Origin: Rhodobiaceae bacterium | GTDB taxonomy: Bacteria > Pseudomonadota > Alphaproteobacteria > Parvibaculales > Parvibaculaceae | Length of the DNA stretch: 64,000 nucleotides | Direction of reading: 5' to 3' | Assembly: GCA_003330885.1 (NCBI GenBank) | Contig: CP030277.1 | Location: forward strand, 434,001 to 498,000 | Shown: positions 31,692 through 40,945 of the stretch, piece after piece | Position numbering within the stretch: position 1 is the stretch's first letter | Layout: every line of letters begins with the position of its first letter | The notes under the pieces: model-generated | What the model was told of the DNA's origin: nothing | The model's input: only the letters and a program-made list of their open reading frames with translations | Databases searched by the model: none | Position numbers and translations under genes: made by a program

Positions 31692-33092
31692 ATGTCAGCG
31701 AATGAAAACCCCCTAAGCGACCCAAGAGCTGACAATGGCAGCTTCTGGTTTGACACGTTGGACACACCCTCGACGGTTTCTGAAACGCCCCCACTTCCAG
31801 CGAAGGTGGATGTTGCCATCATTGGTGCGGGCTATACCGGCCTTTGGACGGCTTATTACCTGAAAGAAAAAGACCCATCTCTCGACATCGCGGTCTTTGA
31901 AGCAAACACAATCGGCTTTGGCGCGAGCGGTCGAAATGGTGGCTGGTGCATGGGGCTTGCCTGGGGCATTGACGGCATGCTCGCAGAGGAGAAACGACGG
32001 GACGCAGGCGTGCGTCTCCTTCGCGCCATGCATGACACGGTAGATGAAGTTGGGCGCATCTCTCAGCGTGAAGGCATTGAGTGTCATTTCGCTAAAGGGG
32101 GAACGCTGGAAGTGGCCATCGCGCCGTTCCACGTGAAGGGCATGCAGGAACATATGGCCCTTCATCATGAACTGGGCTTTAGCGAAGATGACTACCGCTG
32201 GCTACCTGCAGACGAAGCGCAAGAACGGGTCGGCATGACGCCGAATTTTGGCGCGACCTATACGCCCCACTGCGCCGTCATTCATCCAGCCAGACTGGTA
32301 AAGGGCCTCGGTCGGGTAGTGCGCACAAAGGGCGTGAAAATCTATGAAGGCACGCCCGTCACAGAAATGGCACCTGGTTATGTGGACACGGATAAAGGCC
32401 GCGTAAGTGCGGGCAAGATCATTCGGGCAACCGAAGGCTACACAGAATCCATCAAGGGTCAGGAACGTCAAATGCTGCCGCTCTATTCCATGATGGTGGC
32501 GACGGAACCCTTGCCGGACCATGTATGGGACGAGATTGGTCTGGCGAACCGCGAGACCTTCGGCGACAGCCGTCGTGTGACCATTTACGGCCAGAAGACA
32601 GACGATGGGCGTCTCGCCTTTGGCGGTCGGGCCGGATATTACTTCGGATCCAGGCGACGCGGCATCATCCCGCCGGACGACCCTATGGTGCAGAATGTGG
32701 AACGCACATTGCGGAGCATCTTCCCGGTGCTGCAAGACTATAAAGTCACCCACGGCTGGGGCGGCCTCATGGGGGTGCCTCGCCACTGGCGACCGTCGGT
32801 GGCCTTTGACCCTCAAACAGGACTAGGACACGCAGGCGGCTACACAGGCGAAGGGGTCGCGGCCTCAAATCTTGCGGGCCGCATTCTCTCCGACCTTGTG
32901 CTCGAACGTGAAAGCGACCTGACAGACTTGGCCTGGGTGAACGACATACCTGCGAAATGGGAACCTGAACCCTTGCGCTGGCTTGGCGTCAAAGCCATTC
33001 AGTATTTTGGTGACAAGGCCGACCGTATCGAGATGGAAACCGGCAAGCCGTCAAAATTCTGGGGCACGCTTTTTGGGTCGGCGCTGAGCTAG
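31692..33092 (+). CDS. FAD-dependent amine oxidoreductase (gamma-glutamylputrescine-oxidase-like)
   Basis: The product is 466 residues. The FAD-binding GxGxxG lies in VDVAIIGAGYTGLWTAYYL and the second flavin motif in GFGASGRNGGWCMG. The substrate domain carries PHCAVIHPARLVKGLGRVV and a C-terminal FGGRAGYYF, HGWGGLMGVP set as in PuuB/DAO enzymes. It probably oxidises an N-acylated polyamine or amino acid, producing peroxide; the substrate is not decided. It stands alone. Confidence 0.85.
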   Translation: MSANENPLSDPRADNGSFWFDTLDTPSTVSETPPLPAKVDVAIIGAGYTGLWTAYYLKEKDPSLDIAVFEANTIGFGASGRNGGWCMGLAWGIDGMLAEEKRRDAGVRLLRAMHDTVDEVGRISQREGIECHFAKGGTLEVAIAPFHVKGMQEHMALHHELGFSEDDYRWLPADEAQERVGMTPNFGATYTPHCAVIHPARLVKGLGRVVRTKGVKIYEGTPVTEMAPGYVDTDKGRVSAGKIIRATEGYTESIKGQERQMLPLYSMMVATEPLPDHVWDEIGLANRETFGDSRRVTIYGQKTDDGRLAFGGRAGYYFGSRRRGIIPPDDPMVQNVERTLRSIFPVLQDYKVTHGWGGLMGVPRHWRPSVAFDPQTGLGHAGGYTGEGVAASNLAGRILSDLVLERESDLTDLAWVNDIPAKWEPEPLRWLGVKAIQYFGDKADRIEMETGKPSKFWGTLFGSALS

Positions 33093-33517
33093 AGTCCGCC
33101 ACGAACCCAAATTGCCGTTGCCGTGAGGAAAAGGGCCCAGTAAGCCATCCGACGCGCAACGTCTCTCCCGACTTTGTAATCTTCCAGAAGTGGGGCGAGG
33201 TCCGCGGGCAGGGGCATCGGCTTCACAGGCGAAACATTCGCCCCGCCGGTATTGCCTTTGGGAACCCAGCCAAAGAGGTAGCCGGGGATGGTAGCGATCA
33301 GGCGCAATAGCTGTCCTCTGATCTCGTCAGTCCGACCTTGCTGCATACCCACTTTCAGCATCCACCAATGGCTCACCACATGCCGCCAGAAGAACCGCTG
33401 ACCCAGAATATGAGCCCGCTCAAGATGCTGAAAGGATAGATCAAGGTCACCACGGCGATAGGCGTCGCGGGCCTTGGCCATCTCCTGCGTAAATGCCTGT
33501 TTGAGGGAGTGGTGCAT
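33089..33517 (-). CDS. DUF3703 family protein
   Basis: The product is about 142 residues from ATG 33517 with AGGAGG ahead. The family landmarks are SLKQAFTQEMAKARDAYRRGDLDLSFQHLERAHILGQRF and HVVSHWWMLKVGMQQGR. The C-terminal 30 residues contain a hydrophobic segment (MAYWALFLTATAIWVRG) that may be a membrane anchor. The function of the family is unknown. It ends 4 bases into the convergent oxidoreductase gene. Confidence 0.7.
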   Translation of the reverse strand: MHHSLKQAFTQEMAKARDAYRRGDLDLSFQHLERAHILGQRFFWRHVVSHWWMLKVGMQQGRTDEIRGQLLRLIATIPGYLFGWVPKGNTGGANVSPVKPMPLPADLAPLLEDYKVGRDVARRMAYWALFLTATAIWVRGGL

Positions 33518-33602
33518 GGGAGCCTCCTGAGGGATCAGATTTAGGAGGGGAGAGAACCACACAGCAAGTTCAGGGTCTTGAACATTTCGCCAGCGGGTTA
33601 CC

Positions 33603-34310
33603 CTACCGAAAAGGCCCAGCGGCCATACCAGGTGTCAGACCAATGAGCTTCTTCATGGTCCGCGTGAAATGCGCCTGATCTGCAAAGCCGCCTGCGAGTG
33701 CTGCGGAGGCCAGGTCCGACCCTGCCGCCAGGTCTTCGACAGACCGGCGCAGTTTTCGCCAGAGGACCCATTTGGAAAGCGGTACCCGCAGCTCTTCGGT
33801 TGCGAGCGCTCGCAGACGCGATTCTGAAAGTCCGCAATGCTCAGCCACGGCCGCAAGGGGCAGGTCTTCAGGCGCTGACTGTAGATGATCAATCGCCTGT
33901 TGAAGTCGGGGGTCAAGGGCGTGGGATGCGGGTGGGGTCGCTGCCGACACATGATCAAGGCAGGCATGAAGCGGGGCGCTGAGGTCAATTTCGGCCGCGA
34001 CGCTCTTGGGAAGCTCTGCGATGTCGGCGCTGCCCATCATATCCAGCAGCGCCCGACAGAGTGGTGTTTGTGGCTCTATCAACAGGAGCAGAACCTGTTC
34101 ATGTTTTTCCAACCGATGGGGAGCGCTGGGGCGGACCATGAGAGACCGGCCGGATCGAGTCGCACCGTCCCTGGCCGTTAGCCTCAGGTCGCCCACCAAC
34201 GCAAAGGTGACTTGAAGAGTTGCGTGTGAATGCAGCTCATTGTCTCCCGCTGGTCCACGATAAGCGGCCCAATAGTCACCGAAATGGAAAGCACCCTGCC
34301 ATTCTGTCAT
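33603..34310 (-). CDS. AraC-family transcriptional regulator
   Basis: The product is about 235 residues from ATG 34310, with AAGGA 9 bases ahead. The N-terminal part is a cupin-like ligand domain (ELHSHATLQVTFALVGDLRL) and the C-terminal part holds two helix-turn-helix motifs (LAAVAEHCGLSESRLRALATEELRVPLSKWVLWRKLRRSVEDLA, then AALAGGFADQAHFTRTMKKLIGLTPGMAAGPF). It diverges from the D-amino-acid dehydrogenase gene and is the obvious candidate regulator of it; the ligand is unknown. Confidence 0.85.
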   Translation of the reverse strand: MTEWQGAFHFGDYWAAYRGPAGDNELHSHATLQVTFALVGDLRLTARDGATRSGRSLMVRPSAPHRLEKHEQVLLLLIEPQTPLCRALLDMMGSADIAELPKSVAAEIDLSAPLHACLDHVSAATPPASHALDPRLQQAIDHLQSAPEDLPLAAVAEHCGLSESRLRALATEELRVPLSKWVLWRKLRRSVEDLAAGSDLASAALAGGFADQAHFTRTMKKLIGLTPGMAAGPFR

Positions 34311-34394
34311 GGGCGGTGTCCTTGGCGGTCCATGCAAAAAATCAACATAGCCTCAAATCATGCGCCAGCCCATTTCCTTCGGGCTTGTATGGTT

Positions 34395-34425
34395 TGCCCC
34401 TATTTACTTTGATTGCGCAGGGGCA
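34395..34425. promoter_or_regulatory. Inverted repeat between araC-like and dadA-like genes
   Basis: TGCCCCT and AGGGGCA form 7-base arms separated by 17 bases in the 163-base divergent gap. AraC-type regulators often use direct rather than inverted half-sites, so this may instead be an mRNA leader hairpin of the dadA-like gene, which starts 49 bases later. Confidence 0.3.
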
Positions 34426-34473
34426 GTTTGCTAGGAAGACCAGACATTCCTCTGGCAATGAGTTCCGGCCTCC

Positions 34474-35778
34474 ATGTCTTCCCCCGTACCGCAGAAAAAC
34501 AATGCTCCGCAAAAAATTGTGGTGGTCGGCGCAGGGGTGATCGGTGTGGCAACCGCCTATCGGCTGCGGCGCGATGGGCATGACGTAACCCTCATCGAGA
34601 AAGAGCAGGGGCCTGCTCTTGAAACCAGTTTTGCCAATGGCGGACAGGTAAGTGCCGGTGAGGTTGCACCCTGGGCCGGGCCTGGCGTGCCGACGCAGGC
34701 TCTTAAATGGCTGGGGCGCGCGGATGCGCCACTCCGTCTCCGGCTGAAGGCCGATCCGGCGCAATGGAAATGGCTCTGGCGCTTCTGGCGGCGGTGCTCG
34801 CTGAAAGCCCAGCGAGACGGTGCGGAGCGCAATGTGGGACTTGCACTGTTGAGCCGAACCGTTCTGCAGGAGACGTTGGACGATCTTGCGGCCAAAGGCA
34901 TGGCGCCTGACTTTGATCGCAAAGAAAAAGGCATTCTGCGTGTCTTCGCGACGGAGGCGGAAGTTGACCACGCCGCCGGGGAAGCAGAGCGTCTTGAACC
35001 TTTCGGGCTCCACCAGGAACAACTAAGCGCTCAGGAATGTGTGGCACTTGAGCCCGCCTTGGCGTCGGCCCATCAGCGTGGCGAGCTTGCAGGTGGCGTT
35101 TATTCCAGAAGTGATCAAAGCGGGGACGCCTACAAGTTTACTGACGCTCTAGCACGTGCGGTTGAAGAGATGGGGGTCACCTGTCTCTATGGGGAGACCG
35201 TTGCCAAGCTGGAGCGGCAGGGCGAGCGGATAACGCATGTGCGCACGAACCTGCGGCGTCTTGAAGTGGATGCAGTCGTGTTGGCTGCAGGCGTCATGAG
35301 CCCTCATCTGCTTGATGGGGTGACGCTCCCGGTTTACCCGGTCAAAGGATATTCGGTGACCCTTGATGTGCCCAACGACGGCTCTGCGCCAGAGGTCAGT
35401 GTCACCGACGAAGTGCGCCGCATCGTGGTGAGCCGCTTGGGCAACCGGTTGCGCGCAGCGGGCCAGGCAGAAGTGGCAGGGTACGATCGCACGGTTGAAC
35501 CAGATCGGGCACAGTCGGTGCTCGACGCAGTCCGTGCTTTGTTTCCAGCCTTGGGCGAGGATCTCGAACCTGAGTTCTGGTGTGGCTTGCGGCCTATGAC
35601 GCCTGATGGCGTGCCGGTGCTGGGGAAGGCGCCAGGGCGGGATAACCTCTATCTCAATACCGGCCATGGGACCTTGGGCTGGACCCTCGCCATGGGATCA
35701 GCCGCCCTCATCGCAGAGCTGATCGGCGGACGCGACCCTTCCGTCGATCCGGCGAATTTTTCAGCGAACCGTTTCTAA
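34474..35778 (+). CDS. dadA: D-amino-acid dehydrogenase (DadA-like FAD oxidoreductase)
   Basis: The product is 434 residues with the FAD motif KIVVVGAGVIGVATAYRL and the DadA signature SFANGGQVSAGEVAPWA. The C-terminal region (FWCGLRPMTPDGVPVLGKAPGRDNLYLNTGHGTLGWTLAMGS) matches the family. The membrane-linked enzyme oxidises D-amino acids (D-alanine in the model case) and passes electrons to quinone. No alanine racemase is adjacent. The AraC-type gene diverges from it. Confidence 0.85.
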   Translation: MSSPVPQKNNAPQKIVVVGAGVIGVATAYRLRRDGHDVTLIEKEQGPALETSFANGGQVSAGEVAPWAGPGVPTQALKWLGRADAPLRLRLKADPAQWKWLWRFWRRCSLKAQRDGAERNVGLALLSRTVLQETLDDLAAKGMAPDFDRKEKGILRVFATEAEVDHAAGEAERLEPFGLHQEQLSAQECVALEPALASAHQRGELAGGVYSRSDQSGDAYKFTDALARAVEEMGVTCLYGETVAKLERQGERITHVRTNLRRLEVDAVVLAAGVMSPHLLDGVTLPVYPVKGYSVTLDVPNDGSAPEVSVTDEVRRIVVSRLGNRLRAAGQAEVAGYDRTVEPDRAQSVLDAVRALFPALGEDLEPEFWCGLRPMTPDGVPVLGKAPGRDNLYLNTGHGTLGWTLAMGSAALIAELIGGRDPSVDPANFSANRF

Positions 35779-35780
35779 GC

Positions 35781-36296
35781 TCACTCCGCTGTCAGACGTC
35801 GTCGGACTTGTGAAACGGCGAAGGCTGAGAGCAACACACCTCCCGCAAAGAGCGCAACGCCTCCGTGTACATCGGCAGTGGTGAGCAGCTGCCCGTTCAA
35901 CACCAGCACAATGAGCGCGAAGACAAACACGTCGGTCATCGACCAACGGGACAGCCAGACAAGCAGACCGAGAAGGACGCCGGTTCCATTTGATCGTTTG
36001 CGACCCCGTGCGAGGAGCAACAGACCTAACAGGATTTTGCCGACAGGAAAGACAACCGACACGCCTAACACCAGCAGGCCGAGCGCCGTTTGCCCCTCGT
36101 CAAAGAAAGACTGGATGCCATCCAGGATCGAGAGGTCATTCTCATAAAACCAGAAGGAGCTCACAGTGACCGCGGGTACCTGAAGTCCAACAACAACCAT
36201 CGCCAGGGAGGTCAGGAGCACGATCATGAGCCACCGACGCCCCTTGATGGGCGCAGGTCCAAATGTCGGCCTCGACTTAAACAACATGTCGTTCAT
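35781..36296 (-). CDS. PqiA-like (paraquat-inducible protein A) membrane protein
   Basis: The product is 171 residues with four hydrophobic helices and the PqiA core: VFPVGKILLGLLLLARG, then LGLLVWLSRWSMTDVFVFALIVLVLNG. It corresponds to a single PqiA domain rather than the two of E. coli PqiA. These proteins are associated with PqiB/MCE lipid transport between membranes, but no MCE gene lies nearby. It ends 2 bases after the dadA-like gene (convergent). Confidence 0.75.
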   Translation of the reverse strand: MNDMLFKSRPTFGPAPIKGRRWLMIVLLTSLAMVVVGLQVPAVTVSSFWFYENDLSILDGIQSFFDEGQTALGLLVLGVSVVFPVGKILLGLLLLARGRKRSNGTGVLLGLLVWLSRWSMTDVFVFALIVLVLNGQLLTTADVHGGVALFAGGVLLSAFAVSQVRRRLTAE

Positions 36297-36460
36297 CTGT
36301 CCAAAAAGCCCTCATTCCCGGGAGTTTTGCCACCCTATCTCCCGATCGATCAAAGGATGCTGCTGCCATTAACAGCCATCTAACGATTACGCCCTAGGCT
36401 TGTGGCGAAACTATGCCGCCGATGGGAATGCCCGCACAGGCATCAGAAAGTGGATCTGAC

Positions 36461-37225
36461 ATGGCCTCTCGCCACACACAGATTTTGGGAACCGGATTGT
36501 TGACGCTCAGCCTTGTGGCCTGCGCGGGGCAGGCTGATCTCGGTCGTACAAAGCCGAACGAGTTTTCCTTTTTGAGCAGTCTTGGCGACAGGGTGGCCCG
36601 CTTGTCGGAGCCAACAAACGCAGCTGCTGATCTGCCGCTGACGGCGGAAGAAGCGCAGCTTCGCACCATCGCTGATACCATCAATGATCAGGCAGCCGAC
36701 CGTGAGCCAGACTTGGTTGACCGCATTCTCCACGGTGCTGCGAAGGCCGAAGACGAGAAAGTCTACTATCACACGCTGAGGCGCGTTCACGCAGCAAGCG
36801 GAACATCGCTGCTCCATGCCTTCGGCAATGATGTGCTGCGCGATGTGACGATGATTGACCAGTTTGCAAATCTCAGCATTGCAGTTACAGCCGCAGATGC
36901 TCTGCGCTTAGCGCTTGTGCGTGAAGCCATGGAGGCGAACGGTGCCGCCTTCTCTGATGCAGTGGACGTGGTGTTGCGTGTTGAAGAGAATGGCAAGGTG
37001 ATCGACGATATGGCCGATCGCATGTCCAGGCGCTATGTGGAATATCGTGTGGCGCTGGAGCAATCCGCCTTTGATATCCCGGAGCGGGATCTCATCGCGA
37101 CGATTGATGAAGCCCTTGGCCTGCTCGAAAAGAGCATTGAAGGCATTAAAGGCGACGCAGCGCGCCATCGTGCTGTGCGCGGCGAGCTTTTCGGGCGTCG
37201 CTCCGCAGCGGATCTGCCGGTCTAA
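36461..37225 (+). CDS. Lipoprotein of unknown function
   Basis: The product is about 254 residues from ATG 36461. The signal peptide ends in a lipobox (LSLVAC), so Cys is the lipidated residue. The mature part is helical and charged with a heptad-like pattern, and contains DLVDRILHGAAKAEDEKVYYHTLRRVHAASGTSLLHAFGNDVLRD and a long helix at the end. No recognised family; probably an outer-membrane or periplasmic structural lipoprotein. Confidence 0.6.
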   Translation: MASRHTQILGTGLLTLSLVACAGQADLGRTKPNEFSFLSSLGDRVARLSEPTNAAADLPLTAEEAQLRTIADTINDQAADREPDLVDRILHGAAKAEDEKVYYHTLRRVHAASGTSLLHAFGNDVLRDVTMIDQFANLSIAVTAADALRLALVREAMEANGAAFSDAVDVVLRVEENGKVIDDMADRMSRRYVEYRVALEQSAFDIPERDLIATIDEALGLLEKSIEGIKGDAARHRAVRGELFGRRSAADLPV

Positions 37226-37265
37226 CAGCATCCTTCAGGTCATAACTCAGCTGATGAAAACGGAT

Positions 37266-37631
37266 TTAGTATCCGCGTGTGCGGCCGGGCGTGCTTGAAC
37301 CGACTGCCACACCGCTGATGCAGCAAGGCGTGGCCTGTGCGTGGGGCACGTCGAGTTTCAGATGGCATTGTGCCTCTGGGCCTTCATTGCCGGCACGAAC
37401 ATAGGTCCATGCCCGACACTGCGTGTCAGCAAAGCAGGCAGACGCACAATATTGCGGACCTTCTCTGCCGGCCGAGAGCACCTTGTAATCTGCGCCCGGG
37501 CGGTTTGTGCTCTGTTCCATAAACACAGATGGGCTAGCAGCAAAGACAGGCGCGGCGATGACCGCTACAAAAAAGTAAGCGGCGGCGGCAACGGCATAAT
37601 GCCAGCGATTGGGCGACAGAGAATGGCTCAT
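37266..37631 (-). CDS. Secreted PAN/apple-like domain protein
   Basis: The product is 121 residues. A signal peptide (FFVAVIAAPVFAASP) leads to a short Cys-rich module (NRPGADYKVLSAGREGPQYCASACFADTQCRAWTYVRAG, CHLKLDVPHAQATPCCISGV) that fits the PAN/apple fold, with about six cysteines. PAN domains bind proteins or sugars at the cell surface. It stands alone. Confidence 0.65.
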   Translation of the reverse strand: MSHSLSPNRWHYAVAAAAYFFVAVIAAPVFAASPSVFMEQSTNRPGADYKVLSAGREGPQYCASACFADTQCRAWTYVRAGNEGPEAQCHLKLDVPHAQATPCCISGVAVGSSTPGRTRGY

Positions 37632-37738
37632 CAGAAAACTCCTCGGAACATGAGAGAGTTTTACCCCGCAGCGAATGGAGAAACGCTGAAGGTGTTTGCC
37701 AGGATTTTAAACAATTCGCTTTTAGGGTTTATGAAGGC

Positions 37739-38827
37739 TTAACGTCGAGCTTGCTCGGACGCAGCATAGGCGAGCAGCCCATCAGCCGCTGCCCCGCGTA
37801 ACTGCCAGGACATGCACCGAACCCCTCCACCCATTTTGCAGACCTGGGAGGACGAAACAGGAACCACCTCGCGGGTCGTTGCAGCGCGCACTTGCGCAAG
37901 AGCAGTTGCATCCTCTGGAATGCCGAACTGCGGAAGATAGATACGTTCCGGTGTGACGAGTGCGTTGGTGTAGAGCCCACAGGCCGACCCGAACCGTTCG
38001 TCGTAAATCTGCGACCCGTCATAGGGGGTGACGATCTCGTGGATCGTTACGCCCGGCAGGCCGCGCTCTAGATCGGCGCGGAGCTGACGCGCATAGGCAG
38101 GGTCTTCCGGGTAGGAATTGATCATGAGCGTATTGGTGTCGACAAAACTCACAACACCATCGGCATGTTCCAGGCCACCTTGTTCATCCGCCTCGATGAA
38201 CGCCACATGTTTGATCCCGGTGACGCGCTGCAAGGCAGCGCGGGCTTCATCTTCGGTGAGATTATTGTCGGTCAGGAACTTGGTGCTGACGACTGCATTG
38301 CCTGCATAGTCGTCTACGAAGTTCCCACCATCATTCAGAAGGTGCGTCGCCCGGATTGTCATGTCGGCCGCATCGGTGAGTTCTGCAAGCGCGATCTGAA
38401 CCGCGTCGGCATCATCCTGGCCGGTGTACCCGCCACCTTGGCCTGCGGCAGTGTAACGGAAATAGACAGGGTCTTCCGCGTTTGACGGGGCGAAGTCCCG
38501 CGCCCAGATGTCCGCCATGGGGGCGACCAGAACCTTTTCTGATCCAAGCACCGCAGCATAGCGCTCATAAGCGTCTTCATCTGTCAGGATGAGGACTTGA
38601 TCGGGCGCGCGCACAGCCTTGGCATAAGCCACATGGAAATCGAAAATCTCACCGGCCACTTCCCCGTAATAGGAGTCACCCGTGATCGGGGCAGCGAGCA
38701 CAATCAGTTCCGCCCGCGCCGGAAGTGTCATAAGACCACTCGCGATGAGAAGAGCTGCTGCATGAAGTGCCCGGAGCAGGGAGGTTCTAGCCGCCGTGGC
38801 GCAATTGCCAGACAGTTTTCTTGCCAT
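37739..38827 (-). CDS. Secreted agmatine-deiminase / peptidylarginine-deiminase-like protein
   Basis: The product is about 362 residues from ATG 38827; the frame is open 63 codons further but inside the DUF934 gene. A signal peptide (LLRALHAAALLIASGLMTLPARAELIV) marks export. The catalytic landmarks of the PAD_porph family are present: WARDFAP, NDGGNFVDD, EHADGVVSFVD and the nucleophile in GGGVRCMSWQL. Agmatine deiminase normally acts in the cytoplasm, so an exported form may act on an external guanidino compound or on peptides. It overlaps DUF934 by 41 bases. Confidence 0.7.
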   Translation of the reverse strand: MARKLSGNCATAARTSLLRALHAAALLIASGLMTLPARAELIVLAAPITGDSYYGEVAGEIFDFHVAYAKAVRAPDQVLILTDEDAYERYAAVLGSEKVLVAPMADIWARDFAPSNAEDPVYFRYTAAGQGGGYTGQDDADAVQIALAELTDAADMTIRATHLLNDGGNFVDDYAGNAVVSTKFLTDNNLTEDEARAALQRVTGIKHVAFIEADEQGGLEHADGVVSFVDTNTLMINSYPEDPAYARQLRADLERGLPGVTIHEIVTPYDGSQIYDERFGSACGLYTNALVTPERIYLPQFGIPEDATALAQVRAATTREVVPVSSSQVCKMGGGVRCMSWQLRGAAADGLLAYAASEQARR

Positions 38828-39278
38828 CACCCGTCGCCTGATAGACATGGCTGAACTCTCCCAGAGCCTCTTTAAAGGCATTGATCTTGGTACCGTCCGC
38901 AACGTCGAACGCGTCAAAACCACAGCGTACCATGAGAGACCATTGGTCGCGAAGCACTTCGCCCACTGCGCGTACTTCGCCGTCAAACCCATAGCGATCC
39001 CGCAGAAGGCTTGCATAGGAAAAGCCTCGCCCGTCTTTGAAAGCGGGGAAATTGACCGCCACCAGCTGGAACCGGTCGAGATCGTCCGCGATCAGTTCCG
39101 GCGCTTCGCTCGCTTCGAGCTTCACACCGAGAGGCGCGTTACGCCCGATGAGCGCGTCGCGCTCCGCCTGCCAGCGGGCGGCCGACACGATGACGGGGGT
39201 ATCGGCTGGCAGCTCGTCTTCATCACCGACCAGCACCCAATTATCGTCCGCAAATTCGCCGTTCTTAATGAGTGGCAT
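38787..39278 (-). CDS. DUF934 family protein (sulfite-reductase associated)
   Basis: The product is about 163 residues from ATG 39278 with AAGGAG ahead. Family landmarks are NWVLVGDEDELPADTPVIVS, APLGVKLEASEAPELIADDLDRFQLVAVNFPAFKDGRGFSYASLLRDRYGF. DUF934 genes sit next to assimilatory sulfite reductase in alphaproteobacteria and are thought to assist it, but the biochemical role is unknown. It overlaps the cysI gene by 14 bases and is probably translated from the same transcript. Confidence 0.75.
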   Translation of the reverse strand: MPLIKNGEFADDNWVLVGDEDELPADTPVIVSAARWQAERDALIGRNAPLGVKLEASEAPELIADDLDRFQLVAVNFPAFKDGRGFSYASLLRDRYGFDGEVRAVGEVLRDQWSLMVRCGFDAFDVADGTKINAFKEALGEFSHVYQATGDGKKTVWQLRHGG

Positions 39279-40923
39279 AGAGAGTCTCCTTGAACGGCTC
39301 TTTGCCGACACGGCGATAGGTTTCGATGAAACGCTCACCTTCGTGCCGGATGTTGATATAGGTCTCCACGATGGTCTCAATCGCGTCGGCGATTTCATCT
39401 TCGGTGAAAGCAGGTCCAAGAATGTCGCCGACGGACGCATTCTCATCCGCTGAGCCGCCGAGAGAAATCTGGTAGAACTCCGTGCCCTTTTTATCCACGC
39501 CCAGAATGCCGATGTGACCCACATGGTGGTGACCACAGGCATTGATACAGCCCGAAATTTTCACCTTCAGTTCGCCAATATTGTGCTGGCGATCAAGATC
39601 ATTGAAGCGTTCTGCAATCTCTTGGCTGATTGGGATGGAACGCGCATTGGCCAGCGCACAATAATCAAGGCCCGGGCAAACAATGTGATCGGTGATGAGC
39701 GCGAGGTTCGGTGTGCCAAGGGCGGCCTTCTCCAGACCCTGCCAGAGCGCGAACAGATCATCCTTCTTCACATGGGCGAGAACAATGTTCTGCTCATGGG
39801 TGACCCGCAGCTCATCAAAGCTGTATTGAGCGGCAAGATCCGCCATCACATGCATCTGATCGTCGCTCGCATCACCGGCTACACCGCCAACGGGTTTCAG
39901 AGAGATGTTGGCAATCGCGTAACCGTCTTCTTTGTGTTCAGCGACATTGGTCTTAACCCAGTCAGCGAACTTCTTATTGTCCGCCATCGCTTCATTGAGT
40001 GCAGAAGACTCGTCCGGCAGCGTTTCGTAAGCGGGCGGGGCGAAATAGGCACGAATGCGCGCGATTTCTTCTTCTGGAAGATTGACCACGCCTTTTTCTT
40101 TAACGTGGACGAACTCTTCTTCCACCTGACGCTTCATCTCTTCAGCACCCAGCGCATGAACGAGAATTTTGATGCGCGCTTTGTAGAGATTGTCCCGGCG
40201 TCCATTCATATTATAGACGCGCATGATGGACTCAAGATACGCGATAAGGTCCACGGCGGGAACAGCTTTGCCGATCAGGTGACCAATCATCGGCGTGCGC
40301 CCTTGACCGCCGCCAACATAAATGTCGAAGGCTGGTGCGCCGTCTTTGCCCTTCACCACTTCAATGCCAATGTCATGGAAGCGGATCGCCGCCCGGTCTT
40401 CATTCATGCCGCACACGGCAAATTTGAATTTGCGCGGCAGGAAAGTGAATTCCGGATGGAAGGTGGACCATTGGCGAATGATCTCACTCCAGATGCGTGG
40501 ATCGTCTACTTCACCTGCTGCGGCTCCTGCATACTGGTCGGACGTCACGTTGCGAATGCAATTGCCTGACGTTTGGATCGCGTGCATTTCAACAGAGGCG
40601 AGATCATCCAGGATCGCTGGAATATCAGAGAGGGCCGGCCAGTTATACTGAATGTTCTGGCGCGTGGTGAAGTGGCCATATCCCTTGTCATACTTCGTCG
40701 CGATGTCCGCGAGCATATGCATCTGCTTGCCCGACAGCGTGCCGTAAGGCACCGCAACACGCAGCATATAGGCGTGGAGCTGCAGGTAGACACCATTCAT
40801 CAAGCGGAGCGGCTTGAACTGATCTTCGGTAATCTCGCCAGCCAAGCGGCGCGCAACCTGTCCGCGGAACTGGGTTACCCGTTCCTTGACAAGCGTGTGG
40901 TCGAATTCATCGTAGCGATACAT
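39265..40923 (-). CDS. cysI: Assimilatory sulfite/nitrite reductase hemoprotein
   Basis: The product is 552 residues, the length of the siroheme sulfite-reductase family. The [4Fe-4S]-siroheme ligands are in CPGLDYC (Cx5C) and GCINACGHHHVGHIG (Cx3C). The substrate-site arginines lie in TTRQNIQYNWP and NCIRNVTSDQ. It reduces sulfite to sulfide, or nitrite to ammonia in a few relatives. The DUF2849 and DUF934 neighbours favour sulfite. Electron supply is not encoded here; the cysG and cysH usually near this module are absent. Confidence 0.9.
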   Translation of the reverse strand: MYRYDEFDHTLVKERVTQFRGQVARRLAGEITEDQFKPLRLMNGVYLQLHAYMLRVAVPYGTLSGKQMHMLADIATKYDKGYGHFTTRQNIQYNWPALSDIPAILDDLASVEMHAIQTSGNCIRNVTSDQYAGAAAGEVDDPRIWSEIIRQWSTFHPEFTFLPRKFKFAVCGMNEDRAAIRFHDIGIEVVKGKDGAPAFDIYVGGGQGRTPMIGHLIGKAVPAVDLIAYLESIMRVYNMNGRRDNLYKARIKILVHALGAEEMKRQVEEEFVHVKEKGVVNLPEEEIARIRAYFAPPAYETLPDESSALNEAMADNKKFADWVKTNVAEHKEDGYAIANISLKPVGGVAGDASDDQMHVMADLAAQYSFDELRVTHEQNIVLAHVKKDDLFALWQGLEKAALGTPNLALITDHIVCPGLDYCALANARSIPISQEIAERFNDLDRQHNIGELKVKISGCINACGHHHVGHIGILGVDKKGTEFYQISLGGSADENASVGDILGPAFTEDEIADAIETIVETYINIRHEGERFIETYRRVGKEPFKETLYATH

Positions 40924-40945
40924 CTAAGGTGCTTTCAAAAAAGGG

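Noticed and set aside
39514-40569. Long open frame (351 codons) opposite cysI
   Set aside because: It lies wholly inside the well-supported sulfite reductase gene on the other strand and has no family features; such shadows arise from high-G+C codon use.
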